Below are positions 1-9,700 of a stretch of DNA of 64,000 nucleotides, piece by piece. Origin of the DNA: GMQP-bins7 sp046727975 (GTDB taxonomy: Bacteria > Actinomycetota > Thermoleophilia > Gaiellales > Gaiellaceae); the NCBI GenBank assembly GCA_046727975.1, contig JBKPDR010000035.1:1-64000 (forward strand). The letters are read 5' to 3'. Both the position numbers and the translations under genes were made by a program. The first letter of the stretch is position 1; each line of letters opens with the position of its first letter. Under the pieces are notes generated by a model. It did not search any database. It worked only from the letters and a program-made list of their open reading frames with translations, and was not told the DNA's origin.

Positions 1-13
1 CTAAGCTGAGCCG

Positions 14-469
14 GTGCTCGGGCGAGGCGACAGCGTGCCGGATGTTCGGGTCTGGACGGCGCCTCGCGAGGAGTCGCGCGCGCTCCGCGAAGTCCTCGGC
101 GACGGGCTCTCGCTGCTCTGCTTCTACCTCTGGGACTGGTCCCCGACTTGAACGAACGAGATCAAGCTTCTGCGTGACAGGAGCGACGATCTCGAGGGTG
201 CCGGCATCAAGCCGTTTGCGATCTCACGCGACTCCGTCTGGTCGCACAGAGCATGGGCAGACTCGCTCGGCGTCGACGTGCCTCTTCTCTCCGACTGGAA
301 CGGCGAGGCGGTGCGAGCGTTCGACGTCGCAGTCGAGCTCGGCGGAATGGAAGACGTCGCGGCCCGCTGCGCGTTCCTGATCGCGGACGGCTCGACGATC
401 CGGGAAGCCTGGATGCTCGGGCGCGAGCTGCCCGACATCGACGCGGTGATCGCCGCCGCGCGGCCCTAG
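14..469 (+). CDS. Selenocysteine-containing peroxiredoxin (AhpC/TSA family), TGA read through
   Basis: Thiol or selenol peroxidase of the peroxiredoxin family that reduces hydroperoxides in the cytoplasm. From a GTG at 14 the frame reads a typical start (LGRGDSVPDVRVW) and reaches FYLWDWSPT, then an in-frame TGA at 149-151, then TNEIKLLRD and a complete thioredoxin-fold remainder ending in TAG at 467. The TGA is codon 46 and sits exactly where the peroxidatic Cys of the family S/T-x-x-C motif is expected (S43-P-T-U46). The conserved active-site Arg is visible as R118 before CAFLIADG. Total 151 residues, normal for a one-domain peroxiredoxin. A SECIS-like hairpin follows the TGA. The reading frame is intact on both sides, so this looks like a selenoprotein and not a pseudogene. 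The start is uncertain because the window edge is 13 bases upstream. Confidence 0.82.
149..193 (+). promoter_or_regulatory. Candidate bacterial SECIS element of the peroxiredoxin gene
   Basis: Directly after the in-frame TGA (149-151) the RNA can fold into a two-part hairpin. The outer stem pairs GAGATC (158-163) with GATCTC (188-193). The inner stem pairs GCTTCTG (166-172) with CAGGAGC (178-184), with one G-U pair, and leaves a five-base loop CGTGA. The loop begins 21 nt after the TGA, inside the 16-37 nt spacing known for bacterial SECIS elements, and it contains the GU expected for SelB binding. The element is wholly inside the coding sequence, as in E. coli fdhF. Seen by hand folding only. 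Confidence 0.65.
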
Positions 470-690
470 GAACGTGCTTCTTCGTCCTCCCGAGTGGTCT
501 CTGCGCGACGCATGGCTTCATACACGGCGTCCCAATGGCGTGAAATCTCTTGAAGGGAACGGGACGTGGTCAGCGCAGCCTCCTCGAGCCGCGCGTTGAC
601 TCTCTCAGCCTCGGACATGCGCGTCTCGAGGTTACGGAGCTTCTCGCCGATGACAATCAGCTCCCGAGCGATGACGTCCAGGTCGGTCAA
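466..690 (-). CDS. Small coiled-coil protein of unknown function
   Basis: A 74-residue ORF, rich in Glu, Arg and Leu with heptad-like spacing over most of its length (roughly residues 10-60), so a single coiled coil is likely. No signal peptide or metal motif is visible. It begins with TTG at 690; no in-frame ATG lies nearby. It converges on the peroxiredoxin gene and overlaps its stop by 4 bases. I do not recognise a family. Codon use resembles the neighbouring genes, which supports coding, but the TTG start and small size leave doubt. Confidence 0.5.
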   Translation of the reverse strand: MTDLDVIARELIVIGEKLRNLETRMSEAERVNARLEEAALTTSRSLQEISRHWDAVYEAMRRAETTREDEEARS

Positions 691-711
691 GTCCTGGACA
701 TGGTCCGATGA

Positions 712-1152
712 TCACAAGCGATGGTCAACCTGGACCGCCCCCGAAGCATCCCACCCTCGCCATTCGTCGACGTCGATCGCCAGCACCGGCGTGCCCGGCG
801 GTGCGTCCGCGTACTGCTCGTACTTCACTCTCAGTAGTTCGAGCGCGTGAGCCGCCTCCTCGCCGCCGTCGAGCACGCGCGCGCGGCCGCGGAGACGAAT
901 CCACCAGAGGCATTCCCAGTCCTCCTCGTAGTGGTCGACGAGGACGGCGACACTCGGGTCGAGACGCGCGTTCTCGATCCGTCGCAGCGTTCGCGACCGC
1001 TTCGGCTTCGCGTCCACCGCCGAGTAGAGCGTGTCGCCCTCCAGGGCAAGGACGATGGGAACGAGATGAGGCCGACCGTCGGGGTCGATCGTGGCCAGGC
1101 GGGCGACCCGCGCGTCGGCGACACGCTCCCGGAGTACGCTGGCGTCGTGCAC
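712..1152 (-). CDS. PPOX-class (pyridoxamine oxidase-like) F420/flavin-dependent protein
   Basis: A 146-residue split-barrel flavin-binding protein of the pyridoxamine 5'-phosphate oxidase superfamily, close in pattern to the actinobacterial Rv0121/TIGR03668 group of putative F420-dependent oxidoreductases. The diagnostic N-terminal strand is ARVARLATIDPDGRPHLVPI, followed by SRTLRRIENARLDPSVAVLVDHYEEDW and a C-terminal WIRLRGRARVL strand typical of this subgroup. The longer open frame upstream of 1152 is antisense to the LLM gene and is not part of the protein. The GTG at 1152 is chosen because the conserved fold begins about 12 residues later. The substrate is unknown. Its start codon overlaps that of the divergent LLM gene. 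Confidence 0.83.
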   Translation of the reverse strand: MHDASVLRERVADARVARLATIDPDGRPHLVPIVLALEGDTLYSAVDAKPKRSRTLRRIENARLDPSVAVLVDHYEEDWECLWWIRLRGRARVLDGGEEAAHALELLRVKYEQYADAPPGTPVLAIDVDEWRGWDASGAVQVDHRL

Positions 1153-1896
1153 CTCGGAGTCATCCTGCCCAACTACGGGGAGGGCGCGACTCCCGAGCGG
1201 CTTCGTCGCAGCGCCGAGGTCGCGGAAGGGCTCGGCTTCGACTCCGTCTGGGCGACCGAGCACATCATCGTCGGCTCCGAGGCGGCCGAGACATACGGCA
1301 CGGTGTTCGAGCCGCTCGTCACGCTCGGCTGGATCGCCGGCCTTACGAAGGGCATCGGGCTCGGCACCTCGATCATCCTCGTCCCTCTGCATCATCCGAT
1401 CGAGCTGGCGAAGCAGGTCGCGACGCTCCAGCGCGTCTCGGGCCGAGCGGTGTATCTCGGGGTCGGGATGGGCTGGCACGAGGACGAGTTCCGGTTCATG
1501 GGAGTCGGCTTCCACGGCCGCGGCCGACGTGCCGACGAGGCATTGCACGTGATGAAGGCACTCTGGCGAGGCGAACGTTCCTTCCAGGGCAAACGCTGGT
1601 CCTTCGACGACGCGACGTTCGCTCCGCTTCCCGATCTGCAACCCGAGATCTGGGTCGGTGGCAGCTCCGACCGGGCGATCCGGCGCACGCTGGAGCTCGG
1701 CGACGTCTGGCACCCGTCTCGAGGGTCAGACCCTGCCCACGTCCGCCACGTGAAGGAACGCCACCCGGAGCTCCGCGTCGTTCCGCGGACGACACCGGAG
1801 AACGCCGAGGGCTTCTTGGAAGCGGGAGCTGAGGGCCTCGTAGTGAGCCTCGGAGACGAGCCCTCGATGCGCGACTTCGCCCGCCGCTACCGCTGA
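1147..1896 (+). CDS. LLM-class F420-dependent oxidoreductase
   Basis: Luciferase-like monooxygenase family, TIM-barrel enzyme using F420 or FMN. Translation from the GTG at 1147 gives MHLGVILPNYGEG, the classic start of this family, then GFDSVWATEHIIV, LGTSIILVPLHHP, YLGVGMGWHEDEF and WVGGSSDRAIRR, which form the cofactor-binding barrel edges. At 249 residues it is somewhat shorter than usual (about 280), lacking part of the variable C-terminal region. The open frame continues upstream to 847 but that part is antisense to the PPOX gene. Head-to-head with PPOX, which may supply a related F420 function. The C-terminal part includes a GGGTCAGACCC palindrome that recurs at 61673. Substrate unknown. 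Confidence 0.85.
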   Translation: MHLGVILPNYGEGATPERLRRSAEVAEGLGFDSVWATEHIIVGSEAAETYGTVFEPLVTLGWIAGLTKGIGLGTSIILVPLHHPIELAKQVATLQRVSGRAVYLGVGMGWHEDEFRFMGVGFHGRGRRADEALHVMKALWRGERSFQGKRWSFDDATFAPLPDLQPEIWVGGSSDRAIRRTLELGDVWHPSRGSDPAHVRHVKERHPELRVVPRTTPENAEGFLEAGAEGLVVSLGDEPSMRDFARRYR

Positions 1897-2786
1897 CCCG
1901 CACGTGACCGCTCGACCTCGGCGTCGACCTCCGCACCGAAGAGGAGCGCGATCGAGGAGAGCCAGAGCCACGTGAGCATCACGATTGCCGCCGACAGCGA
2001 GCCCCAGGTCTTGTTGTAGGAGCCGAAGTACGACGCGTAGAGCCCGAACGCCCCGGACACGACGAGCCACAACACGACCGCAGTGGCCGCGCCGATCGAG
2101 ACGATCCGCCAACGGCGGCTCGGGCGATCGCTTGCGAGCGCGAACATGAGCGCGAAGGCGCCGAAGAGCACCGCCATGAGGATCGGCCATTCGGCCGTCC
2201 ACCACACCCACGCGACGACCGTCTCCGAGCCCACGGCCCTGCCCACCCAGGTCTGGAGGTGCGGGCCGAGCACCAGGAGCACGGCGACGACCAGAACCGC
2301 GAAGCCGAGGGCGAAGACGAGCGCCAGGGCAACGAGCCTCTTCTCGAGAAACGTTCGGCGATCCTCGCGCTCGTGGGCGCGGTTGATCGCCGTCATGGCG
2401 GTGGACATGGCGCTCGTCGCGGTCCACAACGCGAGCACGAGACCGACCACCGTAAGGACCACGCCGGTCGAGGGCTGCTGCTCGAGACGCAGCAGACTCT
2501 CCTCGACCAGCGTCACAGCCTCCGCGGGTGCAATGGTGCCGAAGCGCTCCATGAGATCCTCGATGAGCACGGGGTCGGCGACGAGCGAGAAAAGCCCGAG
2601 GACCAGCAGGAGCGTGGCCGGGATCGCGAAGAACGCGCTGTAAGCAAGAGCCGAGGCGAGCATCGGAACGTCGTGCTCGAGACTCTGCTTCGCTGCCCGG
2701 ACGAGCAGCGCAGGCCACTCGCGAACAGTTGGCTGCCGGTGGCTATAGACCCGCTCGAAGGCAGGAACCGGCATCGATCGCGGCAT
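1887..2786 (-). CDS. YihY/UPF0761 family inner-membrane protein
   Basis: A 299-residue polytopic membrane protein of the YihY family (once called ribonuclease BN; no nuclease role is accepted). The family signature LASALAYSAFFAIPATLLLVLGLFS appears near the N-terminus (split here for display; residues about 40-64), followed by LALWTATSAMSTAMTAINRAHE and the late motif GSYNKTWGSLSAAIVMLTWL. Six hydrophobic stretches are visible. The ATG at 2786 is preferred to the upstream open frame because the upstream part encodes a separate small ORF. It ends 10 bases inside the convergent LLM gene. Likely cotranscribed with the small ORF 14 bases upstream. Confidence 0.88.
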   Translation of the reverse strand: MPRSMPVPAFERVYSHRQPTVREWPALLVRAAKQSLEHDVPMLASALAYSAFFAIPATLLLVLGLFSLVADPVLIEDLMERFGTIAPAEAVTLVEESLLRLEQQPSTGVVLTVVGLVLALWTATSAMSTAMTAINRAHEREDRRTFLEKRLVALALVFALGFAVLVVAVLLVLGPHLQTWVGRAVGSETVVAWVWWTAEWPILMAVLFGAFALMFALASDRPSRRWRIVSIGAATAVVLWLVVSGAFGLYASYFGSYNKTWGSLSAAIVMLTWLWLSSIALLFGAEVDAEVERSRAGQR

Positions 2787-2800
2787 CGTCGCGCCGCGGG

Positions 2801-2893
2801 TCAGTGACGGGCCAGGTGCAACTTGCGTCGCGCGCGACGCTTGGTCACTTTCCAGGCAAGCCAGCCAAACAACGCATAGCGCCACTTCTTCAT
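2801..2893 (-). CDS. Small basic protein, 30 residues
   Basis: A short ORF, ATG at 2893 to TGA at 2801, encodes a peptide beginning MKKWRYALFGWLAWKVTKRR and ending in a basic tail (RARRKLHLARH). A short hydrophobic and tryptophan-rich segment (residues 7-15) followed by a strongly basic tail suggests a membrane-associated micropeptide. A good Shine-Dalgarno (GAGAGGAG) lies about 5 bases upstream. It sits 14 bases before the YihY gene in the same direction, as expected of an operon partner. Short proteins of this style are common in actinobacterial genomes but I cannot name a family. Confidence 0.6.
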   Translation of the reverse strand: MKKWRYALFGWLAWKVTKRRARRKLHLARH

Positions 2894-3056
2894 GCTCCTC
2901 TCTGTTCCCGCAGGACGCGAAGCAGAAACGTGCCGTTGCGCTCAGTTGGCCGGCTGAATTCTCGCGACGAATGGGCGACGCCGAGCAGCAGTCGGGCAGC
3001 GGCCCAAGACCGGCCACGGCAGGGTCCGGCGGTCGCGCACCGAGTCAGAATGTGGA

Positions 3057-3131
3057 ATGAGCGCTCGCCTGCGTCTTGCCGACCTGCTGGGCGGACTCTC
3101 GATCGTGGCCGACGTGGGGTTCGGATTGAAC
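3057..3131 (+). pseudogene. Remnant: N-terminus of an HD-domain-type regulator
   Basis: An ATG at 3057 opens a 24-codon stretch reading MSARLRLADLLGGLSIVADV and then GFGL, which matches the typical start of actinobacterial HD-domain/LuxR-type signalling proteins (RLRLAELVGGLSIVADLGFGLP-like; recalled from the family, not searched). After GFGL the frame loses any resemblance to the family and runs into a different gene fragment in another frame. Only the first helix is left, so this is a truncated relic. Confidence 0.4.
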
Positions 3132-3132
3132 C

Positions 3133-3282
3133 GACTACCTCCGCTGGTGTTCAAGCCCGGGAGCGCTCGAAGCGCTCGTGCTCATGAACAAGGAGATCGA
3201 CGTCCGCCACGTCCTACCCGCGATCCGCGTGCCGGCGCTGATCCTGCACGGGACGGACGACACCGTTGTCGAACAGGATCAG
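3133..3282 (+). pseudogene. Remnant: alpha/beta hydrolase part of a cyclase-type protein
   Basis: In the frame of 3178 the DNA reads DYLRW, SPGALEALVLMNKEIDVRHV and then LPAIRVPALILHGTDDTVVE. This closely resembles the C-terminal hydrolase region of proteins that join an alpha/beta hydrolase to a class III cyclase (MN-EIDVRHVLPAIRVPTLVLHR pattern). A stop lies just upstream at 3127-3129 and the similarity ends near 3282, where the reading frame turns into a basic, repeat-like sequence with no family match. A broken gene end. Confidence 0.5.
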
Positions 3283-3375
3283 CCGCGAAAACGACGCAAG
3301 GTCGCGCAAGCTCTGGGCAAACGACGGCGCCGTCCATCTCAGCTCGACATGCGAGACGAACCCTGGGACGTTTCG

Positions 3376-3452
3376 AACGGCCCGTCGCCCACGAGCTGGT
3401 ACGCGATCGAGACTTCGCCGCTCCGCGCGTAGTACGTCTCCGGCTGCTCCAC
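3376..3452 (-). pseudogene. Remnant: N-terminus of the same hydrolase-cyclase family, inverted
   Basis: On the minus strand a GTG at 3452 starts VEQPETYYARSGEVSIAYQL and continues VGDGPFE, the usual beginning of alpha/beta hydrolase-cyclase proteins (PETRYARSGDVHIAYQV-GDGP pattern). After about 26 residues the similarity stops, and the frame ends at 3339. It points toward the plus-strand fragment at 3133-3282, so the two pieces converge, as if an inversion and deletion destroyed one ancestral gene. Confidence 0.48.
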
Positions 3453-3728
3453 GACCCTACTATCGCGCGACCCTACGACGCGAGAAGGCGCATCGTCGAC
3501 CCAGAGCACGTCGCCGATCCGCACGAACGCATGCCAGGCATCTCTACATGCCCATCGCGTGGTGGCCGTTGCCCCTGAGCAGGTAATGCGGTCTTCGAAG
3601 CCTCCGGGAGGCCACCGAGTTCGCACCACGAGAGCGCGCGGCAGAACTTTGCTCACCCGACGCTCCTAGACGACCTTCTCGTCGAGCACGATACTTCCCA
3701 TCGTGGCCGGCGGCGGGATCGATTGGAA

Positions 3729-6700
3729 ATGACATCCGGCGCCGACCTCTCGTCGGAGCTTGCCGAGGCGCGCCAGCGGCTGGCGGAGCTCGAGGCGTCC
3801 GAGACGGCACGCCGCGACGCCGAGAAGGTGCAGAACGCCCTCTACCGGATCGCCGAGCTCGCGAGCGCGGCGCAGGACATGCACGAGTTCTACCGGGCGA
3901 TCCACGCCGTCGTCGGCGAGCTGATGTACGCGAACAACCTCTTCATCGCGCTCTACGACGAGGAGCGGCAGCTGATCAGCTGGCCGTATTACGTCGACGA
4001 GGTCGATCTCGACGTCCCCGAGCCGAACAAGTGGGACGCGTTCGGCGAGGGCTACGCGAGGGGGATGACCGCCTACGTGCTCCGCACGGGCGAGCCCCAA
4101 CTACTCGATCACGAGCGGAACGCCGAGCTCGTCGAGCAGGGCGAGATCGAGATCGTCGGCGCCACCAGTGAGGACGCCAGCTGGCTCGGGGTCCCGCTCA
4201 AGAGCGAGGGACGGACGGTGGGCGTCCTCGTCGTCCAGTCGTACTCGAAGGACGTCCAGTACACGGAACAGGACAAGGACCTCCTGGCTTTCGTGGGCCA
4301 GCATGTCGGCGCCGCGCTCTCCCGGGCGCGGGCGATCGAGGAGACGCGGCAGCGGAACGCCGAGCTCGGGCTGATCAACAGCGTCCAGGAGGCGCTCGCC
4401 GGCGAGCTCGAGCTGCAGGCGATCTATGACGTCGTCGGCGACAAAATCCAGGAAGTCTTCGACGCGCAGGTCGTCGACATCGGCATCTACGACGAGGCGT
4501 CGCGGCTCATCCACTTCCCCTACACAATCGAGCGCGGAATCCGCTTCCCAGACGAGCCAATCGAGCTGATCGGCTTCCGCAAGCACGCCATGGAGACGCG
4601 CGAGCCGCTGATGATCGAGGAGAGCACCCCCGAGCTGGCGAAGCGCTATGGGAATCCATACGTTCTGAGCGGAGAGCCGACGCGATCGGCGCTCTTCGTC
4701 CCGCTCGTCGTTAGCGGCCGCGCGACCGGCGTCATCTCGCTGCAGAACCTCGACCGTACGCACGCCTTCACGGCCTCGGATCAGCAGCTTCTCGAGACGC
4801 TGGCGAGGAGCCTCAGCGTTTCACTCGAGAACGCGCGGCTCGTCCACGAGACACGGCAGCGGAACGCGGAGCTCGAGCTGATCAACAGCGTGCAGGCGGC
4901 GATCGCGGGCGAGCTCGAGCTGCAGGCGATCTACGACCTCGTCGGCGACAAGATCCAAGAGGTCTTCGACGCCCAGGCCGTGAGCATCTCGACTCTGGAC
5001 GAGACGACGAGGCTCCTGCATTTCCCGTACCTCATCGAGCGCGGCGAGCGGCTGCGGCCGGATCCGATCCCGCTGGGCGGCTTCACCAGGCACGTGCTGG
5101 AGACGCGCGAGCCCCTGATGATCAACGAGGACGTCGCGGAGGCGTCCGAGCGCTACGGCAGCGCGGTAGTGGGCGGCGAGGAGCCGAAGTCGGTTCTGTT
5201 CGTCCCGCTCGTCACGGCAGGGCGTGCGACCGGCGTCATCTCGCTCCAGAACGTCGACCGCGAGCACGCGTTCACGGAGTCCGACCAGCGCCTCCTCGCC
5301 ACGCTGGCGGGCAGCCTGAGCGTCGCCCTCGACAACGCACGACTCGTCCACGAGACACGGCAGCGAAACGCCGAGCTGGCGCTCATCAACAGCGTCCAAG
5401 CAGCGCTTGCCGGTGAGCTCGACCAACAGGCGATCTACGACGTCGTCGGAGACAAGATCCGCGAGATCTTCGACGCCCAGACCGTGATCATCTCGACGCT
5501 CGACGAGGCGACGAGGTTACAGCATTTCCCGTACGTCATCGAGCGCGGTGAGCGGCTCCACCAGAATGCGATCCCGCTGAGGGGCTTCTCAAAGCACGTC
5601 CTCGACACTCGCGAACCGCTCATGTTCAACGAGGACGTCGACGACGCGTTCGAGCGGTACGACAGCGCGGTAGTGGGCGGCGGCGAGCGGCCGAAGTCCG
5701 TCTTGTTCGTCCCGCTTGTCACGGGTGGGCGTGCGACCGGCGTCATCTCGCTCCAGAACGTCGACCGCGAGCACGCGTTCACAGAGTCCGACCAGCGCCT
5801 CCTCGTCACGCTCGCCGGCAGCCTCAGCGTCGCGCTCGACAACGCTCGGCTCGTCCACGAGACCCGCCAGCGCAACGCCGAGCTCGCGCTGATCAACAGC
5901 GTGCAGGCGGCGATCGCCGGCGAGCTCGACCCGCAGGCGATCTACGACCTCGTCGGCGACAAGCTCCAGGAGGTCTTCGACGCCCAGGTCGTCAGCATCA
6001 CGATCTACGACGAGGCGACCGGGCTCCTGCATTTCCCGTACCTCATCGAGCGCGGTGAGCGGTTCGAGGTCGATCCGAGGCCGGTGAAGGGCTTCGGGAA
6101 GCACGTGCTGGAGAGCGGCGAGCCGCTGATGATCAACGAGAACATCGCTGAGGCGTCCGAGCGGTACGGCAGCGCGGTAGTGGCCGGCGAGGCGTCGAAG
6201 TCCGTTCTGTTCGTCCCGCTCGTCACGAGTGGACATGCGACCGGCGTCATCTCACTCCAGAACGTCGACCGCGAGCATGCCTTCACCGAGTCCGACCGGC
6301 GCCTCCTCGTCACGCTCGCCGGCAGCCTCAGCGTCGCGCTCGACAACGCTCGCCTCGTCCACGAGACTCGCCAGCGCGTGGCCGAGCTCGGAACGGTCAA
6401 CAGTGTCGGTCAGGCGCTCGCGTCGCAACTCGAGCTCGACACCCTGATCGAGCTCGTCGGCGACAAGCTCCAGGAGGTGTTCGACGCCGACATCGTGTAC
6501 GTGGCACTGCACGACGAAGCCGCCGGCCGCATCGACTTCGCCTACTACAGCGAGGCCGGCGAGCGGCAGGAGCAGCCTCCCATGGAGTACGGACAGGGCC
6601 TGACGTCACGGATTCTCGAGTCGCGTGAGCCGCTCCTCCTGAACCGCTCGGAGCAGTACGAGGAGGTCGCGAGCGCCCGGATCGGAACGCCGTCGCTCTC

Positions 6701-9700
6701 ATACCTTGGCGTGCCGATCTTCGTCGGCGAGAAGGCGATCGGCGTCATCAGCGTCCAGAGCACGCGCGAGGCAGGACGCTTCGGCGAGTCGGACGCCCGC
6801 CTGCTCTCGACGCTCGCCGCCAACGTCGGCAGCGCCATCCAGAACGCCCGGCTGTACCGGGAGACACGGCGTCGCGCGAACGAGACGGCGGCGCTCGCCG
6901 AGCTCGGGCGGGAAGTGTCGGCGATGCTCGACCTTCCGGCGGTTCTCGGTCGGATCGCCGAGCGCGCGCAGGATCTCATCGAGGTCGAGACGAGCGCCGT
7001 CTACCTCGCCGACGAGGACGGCGAGACGTTCCGCGCAACGATCGCGCTGGGGAAGAACGCAGACGAGATCCTCGCGGACACGATCCGCGTCGGCGAGGGC
7101 ATCATCGGCGACCTCGCGGCGCGGGGCGCTGCCGAGGTGATCAACGACACGAGCAGCGACCCGAGGGCCACGACGATCCCTGGCACTGCCGAGGAAGAGG
7201 ATGAGCGCCTCATGGTCGCGCCGCTGCTGGCGCGCGAGCGAGTCATCGGGATGATGGCGGTCTGGCGCTATGGCGGCCTGTTCACCGAAGAAGACCTGAG
7301 CTTCCTGATCGGCCTGTCGCAACAGGCGGCGATCGCGATCGAGAACGCAGGCCTCTTCGAGGCGCAGCGGGAGGCGGAGCGCCAGTACCGCGAGCTCGTC
7401 GAGGAGCTGCCTCTCGCCGTGTACCGGGACCTGCCCGACGAGTCCGCCGCTTCGGAGTACATCAGCCCACGGGTCGAGCAGCTCTTCGGCTATCCGCGCG
7501 AGCGGTGGTCGGAGCCCGAGTTCTTCGCCTCGATCCTCCACCCCGAGGATCGGGACGAGACGATCGCCAAGCACGCCGCCGCCCTCGCCCGAGGGGACGA
7601 GCGGTGGTCGTTCGAGTATCGCCTCATCGCGGCGGACGGGAGGACTGTCTTCGTCCGCGACGACGCCTGGATCGTCAAGGACGAGGAGGGTAACCCGGCA
7701 CACGTCCAGGGCTTCATGATCGACGTGACCGACCAGGCGCTCGCGCATGCCGAGATCCGCCGCCAGAAGCAGTACTTCGAGTCGCTGGTCGAAGTGAGCC
7801 CGGTCGCGATCGTCGTCATGGACGCCGAGGAGCGGGTGACGGGCTGGAACCCGGCGGCCACGGAGCTCTTCGGATGGTCGAGCGAAGAGGCGATCGGAAA
7901 GCAGATCGACGACCTCGTGCTCCAAGAGGGCGCCCGCGAGGAGGGCCGGGAGGTGACGCGCGAGGCGTTCGAGACCGGGCGCGCGCAGCGGATCGGGCGT
8001 CGATCGCGCAAGGACGGAGCGCTCGTCGACGTCGAGATGATGCTCGTGCCGCTCCGCGTGGACGGCGAGCACGTCGGCTTCTACGCCATCTACCACGACA
8101 TCACGGAGCTCCAGCGGGCCCGCGAAGAGGCGGAGGCCGCGACCCAGGCGAAGAGCGCCTTCCTCGCCACGATGAGCCACGAGATCAGGACGCCGATGAA
8201 CGCGGTCATCGGCATGACAGATCTCCTGCTCGAAACCGAGCTGACGGGCGAGCAGCGCGAGTTCGCCGAGGTCGTCCGTTCGAGCGGCGACGCCCTGCTG
8301 CACGTGATCGACGACGTCCTCGACTACTCGAAGATCGAGGCCGGGAAGCTCGAGCTCGAGCGGGAGCCGTTCGATCTCCGCGAATGCGTCGAGGGAGCGC
8401 TCGAGATCGTCGCCCCGCGCGCGTCGGACAAGGACATCGAGCTCGGCTGCCTCATCGACGAGGACGCGCCCGCGGGGATCGTCGGCGACGCGTCGCGCCT
8501 GCGGCAGGTGTTGCTCAACCTGCTCTCGAACGCCGTCAAGTTCACGGAGAAGGGCGAGGTCGTCGTTCACGTCGACGCCGAGCCGGCCCGACGAGGCTCC
8601 TACCGGCTCGAGCTCGCGGTCCGCGACACGGGAATCGGAATCCCGCCCGACCGAATCGGCAGGCTGTTCACGTCCTTCAGCCAGCTCGACGCCTCGACGA
8701 CACGCCGCTACGGCGGCACCGGCCTTGGGCTCGCAATCTCGAAGCGCCTCGTGGAGCTGATGGGCGGGACGATCTGGATCGACAGCGAGGAAGGCAAAGG
8801 CTCGACCTTCCACATCTCGCTCACCGCCAAGGCGGCGGACGTGCCGACGAGGATCTCCCGTGAGGACGCCCTTCCGCGGCTCGCCGGAAAGCGGATCCTG
8901 ATGGTCGACGACAACGCGACGAACCGCGAGATCGTGAGCCGGCATGCGCGATCGTGGGGCATGGAGCCGGTCGCGGTCGAGCACCCGTCCGAAGCGCTCG
9001 AGCTGGTCGCCGCTGGCGAGCACCTCGACGTCGCCGTGCTCGACATGATGATGCCGGACATGGACGGGATCTCCCTCGCGCGGGAGATCCGTCGGCACCG
9101 TAGCGAGCGCGAGCTCCCGCTCCTGCTCCTGACCTCGCTCGGTCGCCTGCCGCACGCGCGGTCGACCGGAGCGTTCGCCGCACAGCTCGCGAAGCCGGTC
9201 AGGGCCTCACAGCTCTACAACGCTCTCGTGCGCCTGGTGGCGGAGGGCGTTGACGAACGAGAGGCCGTGGAGGGCGCGTCTGACGGAAAGCCGGGGACGT
9301 CGACCTTGCGGATCCTGCTCGCTGAGGACAACGCCGTGAACCAGAAGGTTGCGCTCCGCCTCCTCGAGCGCCTCGGCTACGGCGCCGACGTGGCGTCGAA
9401 CGGCCTCGAAGCGCTCGAGGCACTCGAGCGACGGCCGTATGACGTCGTACTCATGGATGTGCAAATGCCCGAGCTGGACGGCCTCGACGCGTCGCGCCGG
9501 ATCTGCGAGCGCTGGCCGGCGGAGACCCGCCCGCGGATCATCGCGATGACCGCAAACGCGCTGCCCGAGGACCGCGAGGCCTGCTTCGCGGCCGGGATGG
9601 ACGATTACGTGGCCAAGCCGATCCGTCCGGACGAGCTCGCGCAGGCGCTGAGCCGCGCACGTCCGCTCGGGAAGGAGGAGGACGAGATGAGCTCGGATGA

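Larger units (their letters stand above)
2894..3728. other. Gene-poor stretch with decayed gene remnants
   Basis: About 830 bases without an intact gene. It holds three recognisable gene fragments (described separately): the first 24 codons of an HD-type protein, a C-terminal piece of an alpha/beta hydrolase-cyclase gene on the plus strand, and an N-terminal piece of the same kind of gene on the minus strand. From 2894 to 3056 and from 3453 to 3728 I see no credible coding frame or RNA gene; the right end must carry the promoter and ribosome site of the large kinase gene. Confidence 0.6.

Noticed and set aside
14..469. Peroxiredoxin as a pseudogene with a nonsense mutation
   Set aside because: There is only one stop, in the catalytic codon, with all other motifs intact, a normal length and a SECIS-like hairpin. 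A second Sec gene with the same features exists in the window.
712..1713. A 333-residue protein joining PPOX to an upstream extension
   Set aside because: The extension from 1153 to 1713 is antisense to the LLM gene, which has strong family motifs. The PPOX fold is complete without it.
4354..6378. Repeats as a CRISPR-like or phage array
   Set aside because: The 507-base period is one GAF domain and the reading frame is open throughout.
6699..9155. 818-codon open frame antisense to the multi-GAF kinase
   Set aside because: Its residues (HHLVRRGG-type, Arg/Leu/Asp-rich) match no family, and it mirrors the third-codon GC bias of the sense gene. Long antisense frames are expected in such GC-rich DNA.
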